64,000 nucleotides of DNA from Clitoria ternatea (GCA_037962975.1 CM075671.1:157717501-157781500), one strand, 5' to 3'; shown: positions 24,368 through 36,284, counted from the stretch's first letter. Translations and numbers: made by a program. The notes: generated from the letters alone by a model not told the origin.

Positions 24368-25708
24368 GCAGTGATTACGAAAGTGCCTCTCATTAAGGTA
24401 AAGAAACGACAAGAATCTATCCATTGCCAGGTCATAGAAGAAGAGCCAGATGGCAAACCTTGGTATCATGACATCAAAAGATACCTCCAATGCCAAGAAT
24501 ACCCTGAGGGCATCACGGATAATGACAAACGAACTTTGAGAAGGCTAGCTATGGGATACCTATTGAGTGGTAACGTGCTATACAAGAGGAATTATGATTC
24601 CGTTCTCCTCCGGTGTGTTGATACCATTGAGGCAAACCAGATCATGAAAGATATCCACAAAGGATCTTTCAGAACTCATACGAATGGGCACGCTATGTCA
24701 AGGAAAATCTTGAGAGCCGGGTATTATTGGATGACTATGGAAGCAGATTGTTTTGCTTACATACGGAAGTGTCATAAATGCCAGATTTATGCTGATCATA
24801 TTCATGCACCACCTTCATCCTTAAATGTCTTGTCAGCACCATGGCCCTTTTCAATGTGGGGTATGGATGTAATTGGGCCCATTGAGCCAAAAGCCTCAAA
24901 CGGTCATCCTTTCATTCTAGTTGCCATCGATTATTTCACCAAGTGGGTAGAGGCAGCTTCATACACCAATGTGACAAAAAATGTTGTGGTCAAATTTGTC
25001 AAGCGTGAGCTGATATGCCGGTACGGCCTACCAAACCAAATCATCACGGACAATGGTACAAATTTAAACAACAAAATGATGAAGGAGCTTTGCGAGAGCT
25101 TTGAAATCGCCCACCACAACTCCTCTCCATACCGTCCGAAAATGAATGGAGCAGTTGAGGCAGCCAACAAAAATATCAAGAAGATAGTGCAAAAGATGGT
25201 AGTAACCTACAAAGACTGGCATGAAATGCTCCCTTTCGCGCTGCACGGATACCGAACCTCGGTACGAACCTCAACTGGGGCAACACCATTTTCTTTAGTC
25301 TACGAAATGGAAGTTGTATTGCCATTTGAAGTGGAAATTCCATCCCTTAGGGTGATCACGGAAGCCAAACTGGAAGAAGCTGACTGGGTCCAGGCCAAAT
25401 ATGACCAATTGAATCTGATTGACGGGAAAAGGTTAACCGCCCTTTGCCAGGGACAATTGTATCAAAGACGTATGAAGCGGGCATACGAAAAGAAAGTGTG
25501 CCCCCGACAGTTCCAAGAAGGGGATTTGGTTCTCAAAAAGATTTTTCCAATTCAAAAAGACGTCCGAGGGAAATGGACACCTAATTACGAAGGACCATAT
25601 GTTATAAAGAAGGCTTTTTCCGGAGGAGCTCTCATACTCACCAACATGGATGGAGACGACCTGCCAATGCCTGTCAATGCCGATGTAGTGAAGAAATACT
25701 TTGCATAA
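24368..25708 (+). pseudogene. Integrase of the Ogre element
   Basis: The longest unbroken domain of this copy. The HHCC zinc domain runs HKGSFRTHTNGH to CHKCQ. The catalytic core has Asp in WGMDVIGP (24866), Asp in IITDNGTN (25049) and Glu in NGAVEAANKN (25157), the full DDE triad. The C-terminal part has FQEGDLVLKKI and YEGPYVIKKAF and ends KKYFA at TAA. No chromodomain is present, as expected for Tat. The frame starts by readthrough from the previous domain, so no independent start is proposed. Confidence 0.9.
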
Positions 25709-26627
25709 TAAAAAATAAAAAAAAAGAAAGAAAAAGAAAAAGAAGAAGAAGCTCGCTAGGTTGAAAACCTGAAAAGGCGACCTAGGCAAAAGTTAGAGCA
25801 GCAAGATGAGCCAAAAATCTGAAAAGGCAGTTCCACAAACTCGACTCTACAACATAAACCCTTCAAGCCAAAGACAAAGGAGGTTAAAACGGGTATTAGG
25901 GTCATTGTCAAATTACGCCCTCAGAAGCAAAATCAGAGGACAAACACAAAGTCGTGATAAAGGGTCAAGTTTCTCATTGCTCTCAGAAGATCACTAGAGG
26001 ATATATGAGCCTTCCCCTTTCCACTTGCCTTCCATTCTCTATATCTTATCACATCTCTGTGCTTAATATTATTTTCATCTCTACTGTACATACTTGATAT
26101 TTATAAATAAAAGTCTCCCTTCTTCCTACATGTGTTCATGACTAAATTTTATAAACAAGTTTTTGCCTAAAAGAAATTTTGAAATTGTAAACGACAAAGC
26201 GTAAAGTTATGGGGAACGAAATGCATCCTAGCGCCAGAATTCGCTTGGTATAAGCATAACTATCTCTGCTAAATACGCTCGCCAAAAGTCGGAGGATCTT
26301 TCTATTTCATCCATGAGTTATCTTACAAAGCCAGCCGCCAGGGAAGATTTACCTGTAAGTCTTTTTATACTAACTCACTCTTTTGTCAAAGGGACACCAA
26401 ATCCATCATCCAAAAGCAGGTATTCGCCAAAGTTTTCTCTCAGCAAGACCTATTGTTCGTACTTCAGTAGAACATAGACTGAAGATCTCTCTTGAGGAAA
26501 CCACAAAATGGACTCAGCTCCCTCAACTAGGATATTTCTTTGATCAAGCTTAAGAGGACTTATCCTTCCCCAATGAGGTCACCATTACCAAACTAGCACC
26601 CATCATGCTCCTCTCACTAAAAAGCTC

Positions 26628-26740
26628 AAACTGGGGCATCTCCCCAGATCTCTCTTCCAAACTGGGGCATCTCCCCAGATCTCTCTTCCAAACTGGGGCA
26701 TCTCCCCAGATCTCTCTTCCAAACTAGGGGCATCTCCCCT
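26628..26740 (+). repeat. 31-bp tandem repeat, GGGGCATCTCCCC hairpins
   Basis: Three consecutive units beginning AAACTGGGGCATCTCCCCAG, followed by a degenerate fourth. Each unit contains a hairpin with arms CTGGGG and CCCCAG around CATCT. Confidence 0.85.
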
Positions 26741-26746
26741 GATTAC

Positions 26747-27010
26747 TTTTCCAAAATTGGGACATCACCCTAAAGCTCTAGATCCTGGTTAATTTGGACG
26801 GGATGTCCTGTTAACCCCCAGATCACTTTTCTAAAATTGGGGCATCACCCCAAAGCTCTAGACCCTGGTTAATTTGGACAGGATGTCCTGTTAACCCCCA
26901 GATCACTTTTCCAAAATTGGGGCATCACCCCAAAGCTCTAGATCCTGGTTAATTTGGACGGGACGTCCTGTTGACCCCCAGGTCACTTTTTCCAAAACTG
27001 GGGCATCACC
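26747..27010 (+). repeat. About 80-bp tandem repeat with two hairpins per unit
   Basis: Three units, each containing TTGGGGCATCACCCCAA and a second hairpin with outer arms GGTTAA/TTAACC and inner GGAC/GTCC (26787-26816, 26867-26896, 26947-26976). A diverged fourth copy of the second hairpin lies at about 27161-27188. Confidence 0.8.
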
Positions 27011-27214
27011 CCAGGCCTCCTCCTTTCAAACAAAGGGCAATATCCCAAGATTCTTTCAAACTATCTCAAACTGGGGCATCACCCCAGATTTATTCTCTTT
27101 CAGTCACAAGCTTCAGTCATGGCAAGCCGGGGCATCACCCTGAGCTTTTAGGTACAGAGAGTTAATTCGGATGAGACGTCCTGTTAGCTCCCCCAATTTT
27201 TACCTTTTTCTTTT

Positions 27215-27760
27215 CCTGTCAACCGAGAGGCAACACCCTCACCCCTTACTTTCTAGTCAACCGAGAGGCAACACCCTCACCCTTTACTTTCCAGTCAACC
27301 GAGAGGCAACACCCTCACCCTTTATTTTCCAGTAAACCAGGAGGCAACACCCTCACCCTTTACCTTCCTGTCGCCGATCAAATGGCACCCCTTTTCTTTC
27401 CAGTCGCCGAATAAATGGCAACCCTTTTCTTTCCAGTCGCCGAAGAAATGGTAACCCTTTTCTTTCCAGTCAACCGAGAGGCAACACCCTCACCCTTTTC
27501 CTTCCTGTCGCCGATCAAATGACACCCCTTTACCTTCCTGTCGCCGATCAAATGGCACCCCTTTACCTTCCTGTCGCCAATCAAATGGCACCCCTTTATC
27601 TTCCAATTGCCGATCAAATGGCACCCTTTACTTTTCCTGTAAACCGAGAGGCAATACCCTCACCTTTTTCTTTTCCTATCAACCGAGAGGCAACACCCTC
27701 ACCTTTACTTCTGTTGAGGCGATACCCACGCCATTTACTTTCCAGTCATAAATTTAAAAA
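27215..27760 (+). repeat. About 30-40-bp interspersed tandem repeats
   Basis: Alternating units based on GTCAACCGAGAGGCAACACC and on GTCGCCGATCAAATGGCACC, separated by CTTTACTTTCC-type spacers. They occur at least fifteen times in all. Small open frames here (27378-27617 minus, 27519-27845 plus) come from the periodicity. Confidence 0.8.
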
Positions 27761-28022
27761 TCCCCTGCCTAGACAATTTCCAAGCACACCCCAGTTCATT
27801 CATTTTTCTCCAAAGCTTCGGATTCCAGGCTGCTTGAGATACTAGGGTAATCCTTAATATCCTAAAAAAAAGAGAGAGAAAGAAAAGAAGGAAAAAAGAT
27901 TCAAGTGTCAATTCCTGGGTTTTCCCCTCATCTGGTATTCTTGGTTATTTCGACAATGGTGTTCACGTCTTTACTCCCTTTCCATTTCAAAAGCAAGAAG
28001 AAACTTCATGCTTTTCTCATGA

Positions 28023-28044
28023 AAAAGAAGTAAAGAGGGGCATC
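28023..28044 (+). other. Polypurine tract of the Ogre element
   Basis: AAAAAGAAGTAAAGAGGGG followed by CATC immediately precedes the 3' LTR start, the expected position for the plus-strand primer. Confidence 0.8.
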
Positions 28045-31000
28045 TGTGAACACCTATTTTAGTCCGATTGATATCCACAAGTGAAAAGAATACAAGTGAA
28101 AAAAAAGAAAAAAAGGAAAAAAAGAGTCCAAAAAAAAAAAACTCTGACTCGGAAATGATCATTTCCGAGTGAAAGGACTCGGAATGATCATTTCCGAGTG
28201 AAAGGACTCGGAATGATCATTTCCGAGTAAAGAGTCTCCGAGTGAGACGTAGCAGGGTGCTATTCCAATAGGCTTCAAGAAATTTCCAAAAAGGAAGAAA
28301 AAGGCTTTAAGAAAAAACACAGGGAAGGGCATTCCAAGTGAAGATTCCAATTTCTGAGTGGAAAGAAGGCCAATTCCGAATGAAATTCCAAGTTCTGAGT
28401 GGAAAGAAGGCTAATTCCGAGTCAGATTGCCAAATTCCAATTTCTGAGTGGAAAGAAGGCCAATTTCGAGTGAAATTCCAAGTTCTGAGTGGAAAGAAGG
28501 CCAATTCCGAGTCAGATTGCCAAATTCCAATTTCTGAGTGGAAAGAAGGCCGGATCCGAGTGAAGATTGCCAAGTCTCCAAGTTCTGAGTGAGAAGAAGC
28601 TATTTCCGAGTGAAAATGGCCAAATTTCCAATTTCCGAGTGGAAAGAAGGCTGGATCCGAGTGAAAATTGCCAAATTTCCAAGTTCTGAGTGAGAAGAAG
28701 GCTATTTCCAAGTGAAAATGGTCAAATTCCAATTTCTGAGTGGAAAAAAGGCAGGTTCCAAGTGAAAATTGCCAAATTTCCAAGTTTTGAGTGAAAAGAA
28801 GGCAAGTTCCGAGTAAAAATGTCCAAGTTCCATTCTGATTAGAAGATGAGACCGACTCCCAAGGTCAGTTCCGAGTAAATCCTTCAAGCAATGAAGTTCT
28901 GTGTCACTTTTGAAGAAATTCCGAGTGAATGTTTCAAGCAGAGACAAGATCCGAGCAAAACACCTCGGATTAAAGTAATTCCGAGTGAATGCTTCACACA
29001 GAGACAAGATCTGAGCAAAACACCTCCGATAGAAGAAATTCCGAGTGAATGCATCACACAGAAACAAGATCTGAGTCAAATACTTCCGACTGAAAGAATT
29101 CCGAGTGATGCCTCTTCAGTCAGAACCGAGTGTTGCTTCTTCAGTCAGAACCGAGTGAAGTCTCTCCAATCAGCACCGAGTGAGTCCTCTCTCAATCAAC
29201 ACCGAGTGAGATCTCTTCAGCCTGCATCGAGTGAGATCTCTTCAGTCTGCATCGAGTGAAGAATCTCCAATCAGCACCGAGTGAGTCCTCTCTTAATCAA
29301 CACCGAGTGAGATCTCTTCAGCCTGCACCGAGTGAGATCTCTTCAGTCAGCACAAAGTGAGATCTCTTCAGTCTGCACCGAGTGAAAAATCTCCAGTCAG
29401 CACCGAGTGAGTCCTCTCTCAATCAACACCGAATGAAGAATCTTCAGTCAGTATCGATTGAACCACTGTTCAGTCAGCACCGAGTGAATCCTTTCACTCA
29501 ATTTCTGAGTCACCTTTGTTTCACTTCCGAGCTATCCTTATCACCCAATTCCGAGCCATTTCCGAGAACCATTTTCGAGTCCTTTCACTATATTTTCGAG
29601 CCATTTTTATCCAATTCCGAGCCATACTTTCACCCAATTCCGAGCCATACTTACACTATTTCCAAGTCATCCTTTTTAGCCATTTCCGAGCCAATCTTTT
29701 AGCCAATTCCGAGTCATCTTTCACCCAATTCCGAGTTGTACTCCAACCATTTTAGTCGGTTCCGAGTCATTCGTCACTCGGTTTTTGTATAAACAGCTCC
29801 TTTTCCACTCGGTCTTGTGCACAAAATTCACCTTTTCCACTCGGATTGTGGAGAGGAGGTGAAATCCGACCCATATTCCCACCGAGTACCCTTGCTGACT
29901 TGGATTTCCACTATCCAAGTGGATCTTTGACTTGAGGGGGGCTGCTGACAAAGTGACAAAGAGTAGCTGTCATCCCCTATAGCTGTCTAGGTACAGGCTG
30001 TGTCCAACTCCATCCAGGCTGGTCAAGTGGGGCGGCTGGCAAGGAAAAATAATTAAAAAAAACCACTTGCCACTGATTGAAACCGTCCAGGACCTCTATA
30101 AATAGAGAGGATCCTGAAGCCTTCAAGAGGGAGAAAAAAGCCTTCATTGAGAGAACCCCAATATCGTGCAGTCCCCTCTTTTTTCCTCCCAAATGCTGTC
30201 CCTCTCTTCCTCCCTTCACTGTCCCCCTCACACTGTCCCTCTTCCTACAAACCACCACACCGTCCCAACATCCTAAAACACCCAATACCGTCCCCTTCTC
30301 ACTGTCCAACCTCCTCCAAACCTTCACACCGTCCCACTCCACACGGCCGTCCTCCTCCCTGTCCCTCTCCTCTTAGCCCACCACCGTATCCCCTCTCCTT
30401 CCCTCTCCTTTCTCCTGCACCCACACCATCTCCTCACTCTCCTCTCTCCACACCGTCCTCCAACCCACCAACACCGTCCCCCTCTCCTTATAACCCATAC
30501 CATCCAGCTCTCTCACTCTCTCCACTAAAACCCACACGGTTCAACCTCTCCTCTCTCCCAACACCGTCCTCCTCCTACCATACAACACAGCCCTTTCTCT
30601 CCCTCTAGACACCTTAAAACTCTTGTCAACCCCCCACTGTTTTTCTCCCTCGGTCGGCCCACTGTTTTCACTCGGTATTCATCTTTCCACTCGGTATTCC
30701 ACTTTTTCACTCGGTTTTCCATCTTTCACTCAGTTTTTCACCTTTTCACTCGGTTTTTCACCTTCTCACTCGGTATTCCATTTTTTTTCACTCGGTATTC
30801 CATTTTCCCACTTAAATAAATTTCTGTTATTTTCTTTTCTTTCCTTTTTACCCCTTCCTAGGTTTATAATAAATATATAATAAAAAATAAGTGTTTCATA
30901 CATTCTATTTGGACTAGCATAAAGGTTGTAATGATTATTATTATTCTCATTATTATTGAAATTTTTATTTTTTCTATTTTTTTTTTAAAAAAAGGAGGAG

Positions 31001-31383
31001 CGAGTTTAACTTGGACGAAACGTCCTGTTAATCTCATGTGAATATTCTGTGTTTATTCTTGTTTATTTTTGTACATTTTATCATCTCGTATACTTTCTTT
31101 TCACGAATAAGTTAAAATAATTATTGGGTTAATTATAATGCGCGCTATCATATTGAGGTAACCGTTTTTATAACGGACAGTTGTGAGGTGCTAATACCTT
31201 CCTCACCTGTAATTAGACTCCCAAACATGGAATTTCATTTTTATAACCAGTGCTTTAACGAAAGGTTTTCCCGATATTTTATCTTAAAAATATTGGTGGC
31301 GACTCCCTGTTTTTTTTCTTTTCGAACCAAACTAAAAGATCGTTCTGAGGGTCGGCCGTGCCGCCGCGATCCTGGTCGCGACA
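28045..31383 (+). mobile_element. 3' LTR of the Ogre element
   Basis: 3339 bp from TGTGAACACC to GGTCGCGACA, very similar to 12165-15206. The extra length comes mainly from an A-rich insertion near 28100, a third copy of a 30-bp palindromic unit (28147-28230) and additional GTGAGATCTCTTCA units (29200-29400). The TATA box is at 30097-30104. It is followed by the target duplication GAGGA at 31384-31388. Confidence 0.92.
30097..30104 (+). promoter_or_regulatory. TATA box of the Ogre 3' LTR
   Basis: TATAAATA in the same context as 13944. Any transcription from here would read out into the LARD leader in antisense. Confidence 0.6.
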
Positions 31384-31918
31384 GAGGAGATCAAGTAGTT
31401 CATGATAACATCAGGCAAACTCGCCTTTTCTTTCTTTATCATTAAAACCATGTAGAACTTGTCCAATTTAGTCATGACGTCCCTTGCACTTTTTCTCAGA
31501 GAGAAAATTTGCCTTATCATGGCATGGAGAAACTTTGCCTTAAGAAGTAAATCTTTGACAAGAAGAGTTGAAGGAGACTCTAACCCATATAAACATCTGT
31601 TTGCTTCTTCTTCAGAGATGGTGGAACCAATATATTCTTCTGAAAACATCAGACCTTTTTTGGGGCACCCGTATGCATGAGCAACATTCTCAGTGGAGAT
31701 TACAATTCTTTGATTTTGTAGAGTTCCAGAAACCATGAAGTCTTCTTTGTTGGCGGTAGCGATAGATCGGAAACTTATCACCAAATATGGTGAATATGAA
31801 TAGATTATGGAGAAAAAAGGTAACCAACCCCAGCCATGACATCTCTTCCTTCACCCTTGTATTGGATAGGAGAAAAAAACACTGATTCAACGATGTCTTT
31901 TATAGTGAAGAAGGCCAT
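31384..31918 (-). pseudogene. LARD internal ORF, N-terminal part
   Basis: From ATG 31918 the minus strand reads MAFFTIKDIVESVFFSPIQY, then a stop and an indel. The main stretch 31784-31389 follows, with TENVAHAYGCPKKGLMFSEE and LLLKAKFLHAMIRQIFSLR. The pattern resembles the domain of legume retroelement proteins labelled putative plant transposon protein or envelope-like, though I could not search. It is interrupted by the Ogre insertion and continues at 12164. Apart from the 0.8-kb leader there is nothing between it and the primer site, so the element lacks gag and pol. Confidence 0.55.
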
Positions 31919-32739
31919 TTTTGTGTTTATGAAAAGGCTTGAAGTAATTTTTAAGAGAAGGGGTTTAAGGGTTTAAAGTAGGGTTTATCGAGTGTAAAGC
32001 AAATGGTAATAGTGAAAGGGTTATAAGAGAGAGAAAGTGGTAGAAGCCTAAGAGTCTTTCAAAAGCATTTAAAAATAGAAATGATTATAACAAATAGAGA
32101 GAGATTCACAGGTTTAAATATTTACAACATTCAAAAACATACGCCGTTTCTAATAATTAGGAGCAATTTTTTAGGATTACGAAATAAATGCTTAAAACAA
32201 TCATAGATGCATACGAAAAATAAGTGTAAAGAATTAGTTAATTTTACCAAACATTTAAACGACATATTTAGAAGAGTGGTCTAGACTTATTTTCATCTTC
32301 CTGCAAGAATATATCTCTGATCTGACAATTTTTTTGTCAGTCTTACACAAGGTTAGCTTGAACATACATGAGATCATTAACTAAGTACTTTAAAAAAGAT
32401 AATGAATATAATATTTTGAGGTCAAAAGAGAGATGATCAAACCTATTTTGTTTTACCTTCCCTTTGTCATTTTTTCAAAGACACCTAGAGTCTGATCTTC
32501 CATCGATAGACTTTAAAGCTCTAAATCTTCCAATATGGTCTGCCAATGTTGAGGATCTTATTGATGCATTTGATCCTTAACTTCTTCTATTCTTCATGCA
32601 TAGCCCAGTAGGATTAGATGAGGCTCTTTTTTCTTGAGAGGTCGGGCAATTTACTTGAGAGTTTAAAGCAACAGATTGAGGAGAGGCACCAAGAATCTTT
32701 TCCTATACACTTGCTAAAGTGTTCAACCCTAGAGGCCAA
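31919..32739 (-). other. LARD 5' leader
   Basis: Non-coding AT-rich sequence between the primer site and the ORF start. I see no open frame of note or known motif. Confidence 0.5.
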
Positions 32740-32751
32740 GCTCTGATACCA
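32740..32751 (-). other. Primer binding site of the LARD-like element (tRNA-iMet type)
   Basis: The minus strand reads TGGTATCAGAGC, the standard initiator-Met primer complement, five bases from the LTR edge at 32757. This fixes the element's orientation and identifies the right-hand LTR as its 5' LTR. Confidence 0.8.
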
Positions 32752-32756
32752 ATTAA

Positions 32757-33460
32757 TGGTTCAAAGAACAGACTTAGAAGGGGGTGAATAAGTCTATTAT
32801 CTTTTTCAAACCAAAAAGTGATACTTAATCAAAAGCGAGATTAGCACAATAAAGCAGACTTTTGTAAATCAGTAAAGGCACGCGAGAGAGCAACGGGTAT
32901 TTGTAAGAGATATAGAGAGAAAGAGCACACAAGAAATTTATACTGGTCCACTTCCAACTCTGAAGCTGCATCCAATACCTTCAGACTTGAAGGGTTTTTC
33001 ACTATGTAAAATAACTCTTTTACATAATCAGTACACAGCCACTCCTGGCTTAAGCACAGACCGTGCTTCTAAGTATTCTTGACATTAGCCACTCCTGGCT
33101 CACTGAGTATTCTTTTGCAGCACCTATTCCTGGGTAGACCTAAGTATTCTTTCACAAGCCACTCCTGGCTTAAACCCAAGTATTCTTTCGAAAGCCTCTT
33201 CAAGCCATAGTGTTTCCCAACGGGTCTACCAGACCTGTGCTTAAAAGAGATTGAAAGAATTAAAACAAAACAAAATAAGCTTTCTAACTTAGCAGAGCTA
33301 AGTGATGACCTGATAAATAGGTTTGTGAAGAAAGAGAAAGACTTATTTTTGTATAGGGCTTGGTGCATGTGCAAGATGAGATATAAGCACTAACTGCACT
33401 AAGCCTGAAAGCTTAATCAAAAATGATAAGCTTACAGAAGGTGTTGAGATGTGCATAACA
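32757..33460 (-). mobile_element. 5' LTR of the LARD-like element, inner segment
   Basis: It aligns with 6030-6764 at roughly 85 percent by eye. It stops at about 33460, where a truncated chromovirus RT begins. The rest of this LTR resumes at 41117, but the part equivalent to 6765-7517, including the TATA candidate, is missing. Confidence 0.75.
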
Positions 33461-33902
33461 CATTTGTCACTCCAAATGGAATTACTACATACTCATTGTG
33501 TCCATATCGTGTTCAGAAAGTAGTTTTTGGGATATCTTCGGTCTTCACCTGAATTTGGTGATATCCGGAATGCAAGTCTATCTTGAAGAATACAATAGCA
33601 CCCTTCAATTGATCCAAAATATCATCAATGCGAGTAAGAGGATATTTGTTCTTGATAGTTAGCTTGTTGAGTTGGTGATAGTCAATGCACAATCTCATGC
33701 TTCCATCTTTCTTTTTCACCAATAACACAGGAGCACCCCAAGGAGACACACTTGGGCGAATAAACTCCCGTTCAAGCAATTCCTTGACTTGCTTCTTCAA
33801 TTCGGCTAACTCCATAGGAGACATTCTATAAAGAGCTCTAGAAACAGGTTCAGCACCAGGAATGAGGTCAATAGAAAATTCCACTTCACATAGATGAGGC
33901 AA
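33461..33902 (-). pseudogene. RT N-terminal fragment of the truncated chromovirus
   Basis: It reads MSPMELAELKKQVKELLERE, then SPWGAPVLLVKKKDGSMRLC and LKGAIVFFKIDLHSGYHQIQ, typical Tekay/Del RT. It ends after the IPFGVTN block, before the catalytic YxDD, because of the truncation at 33461, so the domain cannot have been active. The last part is in a shifted frame (stop near 33513). Confidence 0.85.
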
Positions 33903-34440
33903 TCCAGGAATCTCATCCAGAAAAACATCGGGAAACTCTGAAACATTAGGGATTTCATAAGATTAGGAAGTACCATTCCAATCAACCATACAGAACATTA
34001 TAAGAAGCTGAGAGATACCTTGCACATCAAAGTCTTCAGCATTCAAAGTCGAGAATATCACAGTCTTGTTATGACAATCCACCAAGACTTTGTTAGGGGA
34101 TAACTAATCCATGCCTAGAATAATGTCCAGGTCTTTCATGGGTAGGCACACGAGGGATACAACAAACTTCTTACCCTCAAGGATCATCTCGATATTCTTA
34201 CATTGAGTCACCGATCTCAAACAAGTATCGGTCTGTATAGTCACCATTAGAACCTCTCATCATGCAAACAGGCACCTTTAAGCGCCTCACACAGTCCTCA
34301 CAAATAAATGAATGGGTTGCACCGGAATCAAATATGACATATACCGAATTACCAAAGATTTCACACTCACCATGAACAAGATCTTCAGCTTGAGTGGCTA
34401 CTTCACCAGTAACTACAAATACCCTACCAGCAGCTTGTGG
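33903..34440 (-). pseudogene. Protease region of the truncated chromovirus
   Basis: The DSGATHSFICEDCVRRLKVP active-site region is readable at about 34325-34265. Downstream, the pattern with MDLD-like and VVFST-like blocks is broken by stops and indels. Its position between gag and RT fits. Confidence 0.65.
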
Positions 34441-35580
34441 TTAATCACCACCATTGCGGTTACCATTTCTTCCACCATGGTCATTGCCTCGACCATTGCC
34501 ATTTCTTCCACCGTTATGATTTCCACCACGGCCACCGTTACAGCCACCATTATGACCATTACTGTTTCTACGACCACGGCCTCCAAAGCCACCATGGCCT
34601 CCACGGTTACCATTAGGATTCATACGTACAGGATTATTAACATTAACATTCCTTGTATTTAATGGGCAATTAATGCGGATATGCCCCGGTTGATTGCATT
34701 GGTAGCACAACACCTCATCTTGTGGACAATCTATTGCGAAGTGATTAGCACCATACTTGAAGCAAGTTAGGCCTTGGACATTTCCACGACCTTGGTTACC
34801 ACCACTATAACCACCCCTAAAAGTACCACGTCCTCTTGCATTGGAGGATCCACCATGAAAGAACTTGTTCTTCTTGAAGTGACCTTGCTTCTTGAAACTA
34901 GAGAATTGGCCCTTCAACTTAGGCTCATGTTTACCATGACTCGAAGGAGCCACATCATCTTCTTCATAAATTTGACACTTGTTCACAAGCGTCGAAAAGC
35001 TTCTTATCTCTTGATGTCAAATAGCCCGCTTAATCTCAGGCCTCAACCTATTTTTAAACTTCACACATTTGGAAGCCTCAGTACCCTTTTGTTGATAGGG
35101 CGGATTGAATGCACAAAGTTCTTCAAACTTGGAGGCATACTCCTCCACAGTTATGCCACCTTGCTTAAGCTCCATGAACTCAAGCTCTTTCTTACTTCTG
35201 TAACTATCCGGGAAATACTTCTTCAAGAATTCCACCTTGAAGTTTTCCCAAACCAAGGGAGTATCAACAGACACCATGCGTCCCCTAGTAAGATGCCACC
35301 AAGCTTTAGCTTTATCGCGGATCATAAAGACCGCATACTCCACCCTTTATGCTTCAGAACACTCAAAGCTAGCATAAATTCTCTCCAAATCGTTCATCCA
35401 GGCATAAGCATCCTTGGGCTTATAACCTCCATGAAACTCTGAAGGTTTCCTTTTGAGAAATAAATCAAGACCTTGGGAGCCTTGCCCCATATTCAGTTGG
35501 CCTTGTCTTTCCAAGAGATCAGCAAATCGATTCAAGGCATTTGCTATAGCAACAGCCTCACGGTTAGGTCTACCAGCCAT
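34441..35580 (-). pseudogene. Gag of the truncated chromovirus
   Basis: ATG at 35580 starts MAGRPNREAVAIANALNRF, then GLDLFLKRKPSEFHGGYKP and the gag core (ARAWWHL-like, FLKKYFPDSYRSKKELEF). Two zinc knuckles follow near 34760-34680: CFKYGANHFAIDC, where Tyr replaces the second Cys, and the intact CYQCNQPGHIRINC. The C-terminus is a Gly/Asn/Arg-rich tail. Breaks occur at 35345 and 35016-34987. Confidence 0.85.
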
Positions 35581-35928
35581 GTTTCAAGCCTATACATCAA
35601 AACATGGCTCACACATAAGAAAACTAGTCCAAACAATAACCTTTCAACTTATGAATTCAAAGGTCTTAGCACTTATAAGCTTATCATGTAACACATCATA
35701 TAATCATGTCAACCTTAAAACATAATCACAACATATTCATTATAAAAGGTAAATAGTGTAAGGAATCTTGGCCGGACTACACAACAATGCATCAACTTCA
35801 ATTCAATAGCACACAGCCACAATTTAATCAAATAATCCACAACTCAGGTGTTTATAGCTCACATGGTTCAATCATAAGCAACAACTACTTGAACAACATC
35901 AATTATGTTTGTATCAAGAGCAACCAAT

Positions 35929-35940
35929 GCTCTGATACCA
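35929..35940 (-). other. Primer binding site of the truncated chromovirus (tRNA-iMet type)
   Basis: The minus strand reads TGGTATCAGAGC three bases from the LTR edge at 35944, the same arrangement as 46807-46821. Confidence 0.85.
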
Positions 35941-36284
35941 GGTTAAGACGCCCCAAAAATGGGGGTAAATTTTTCATGTTTTATAAATCATTATTAGACA
36001 AGAAAAAAAGTGGTGAAGCTTTAATTCAACACCCTGGATCTATGAAAAACCTTTCTCATATATGGAGATATGAGAAGGTGAGTTAGAAATAATCAAAGAG
36101 ATATTTTCAATTAAAAACAGCGGAAAGAATAACTCAAATTGATGTTGTATGATTGGATTTAAAGAGAATGGATTTCATAAGGTTCAATAACTTTTAAATA
36201 TGTCAAAGATATTATTAAGATTGATGCAAAAGAAGGTTTGATGCAATGGAGAATGAAAATAATTAAAGACAAGAACGTTTGAGG

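Larger units (their letters stand above)
25709..28022 (+). other. Ogre 3' region with hairpin-forming tandem repeats
   Basis: About 2.3 kb with no gene. It starts with an A/G-rich tract, then unique sequence to about 26620, three direct-repeat arrays (26628-26740, 26747-27010 and 27215-27760), and unique sequence to the polypurine tract. Long repeat-rich 3' regions are common in Ogre/Tat elements. Confidence 0.75.
12165..31383 (+). mobile_element. Complete Ogre/Tat-type Ty3/gypsy retrotransposon
   Basis: A 19,219-bp element with two very similar LTRs (12165-15206 and 28045-31383), a 5-bp target duplication GAGGA, a tRNA-Arg-type primer site and a polypurine tract. It has the Tat-lineage signature order: extra ORF1 before gag, gag, protease, G-patch, intron, RT, RNase H, second archaeal-type RNase H, integrase, then a long 3' region. 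The terminal features are perfect but the ORFs carry many stops and two frameshifts, so this copy is non-functional by itself. It is inserted in antisense orientation into the LARD ORF. Confidence 0.93.

Noticed and set aside
28920..29480. Regularly spaced repeats reminiscent of a CRISPR array
   Set aside because: Units and spacers are both repetitive and variable in length, within an LTR of a plant retrotransposon. No cas genes and the wrong kind of organism.
34774..35442. 222-codon plus-strand open frame
   Set aside because: Antisense shadow of the chromovirus gag on the minus strand. The similar frames at 47151-47714 and 47850-48401 are shadows of the Tekay gag.
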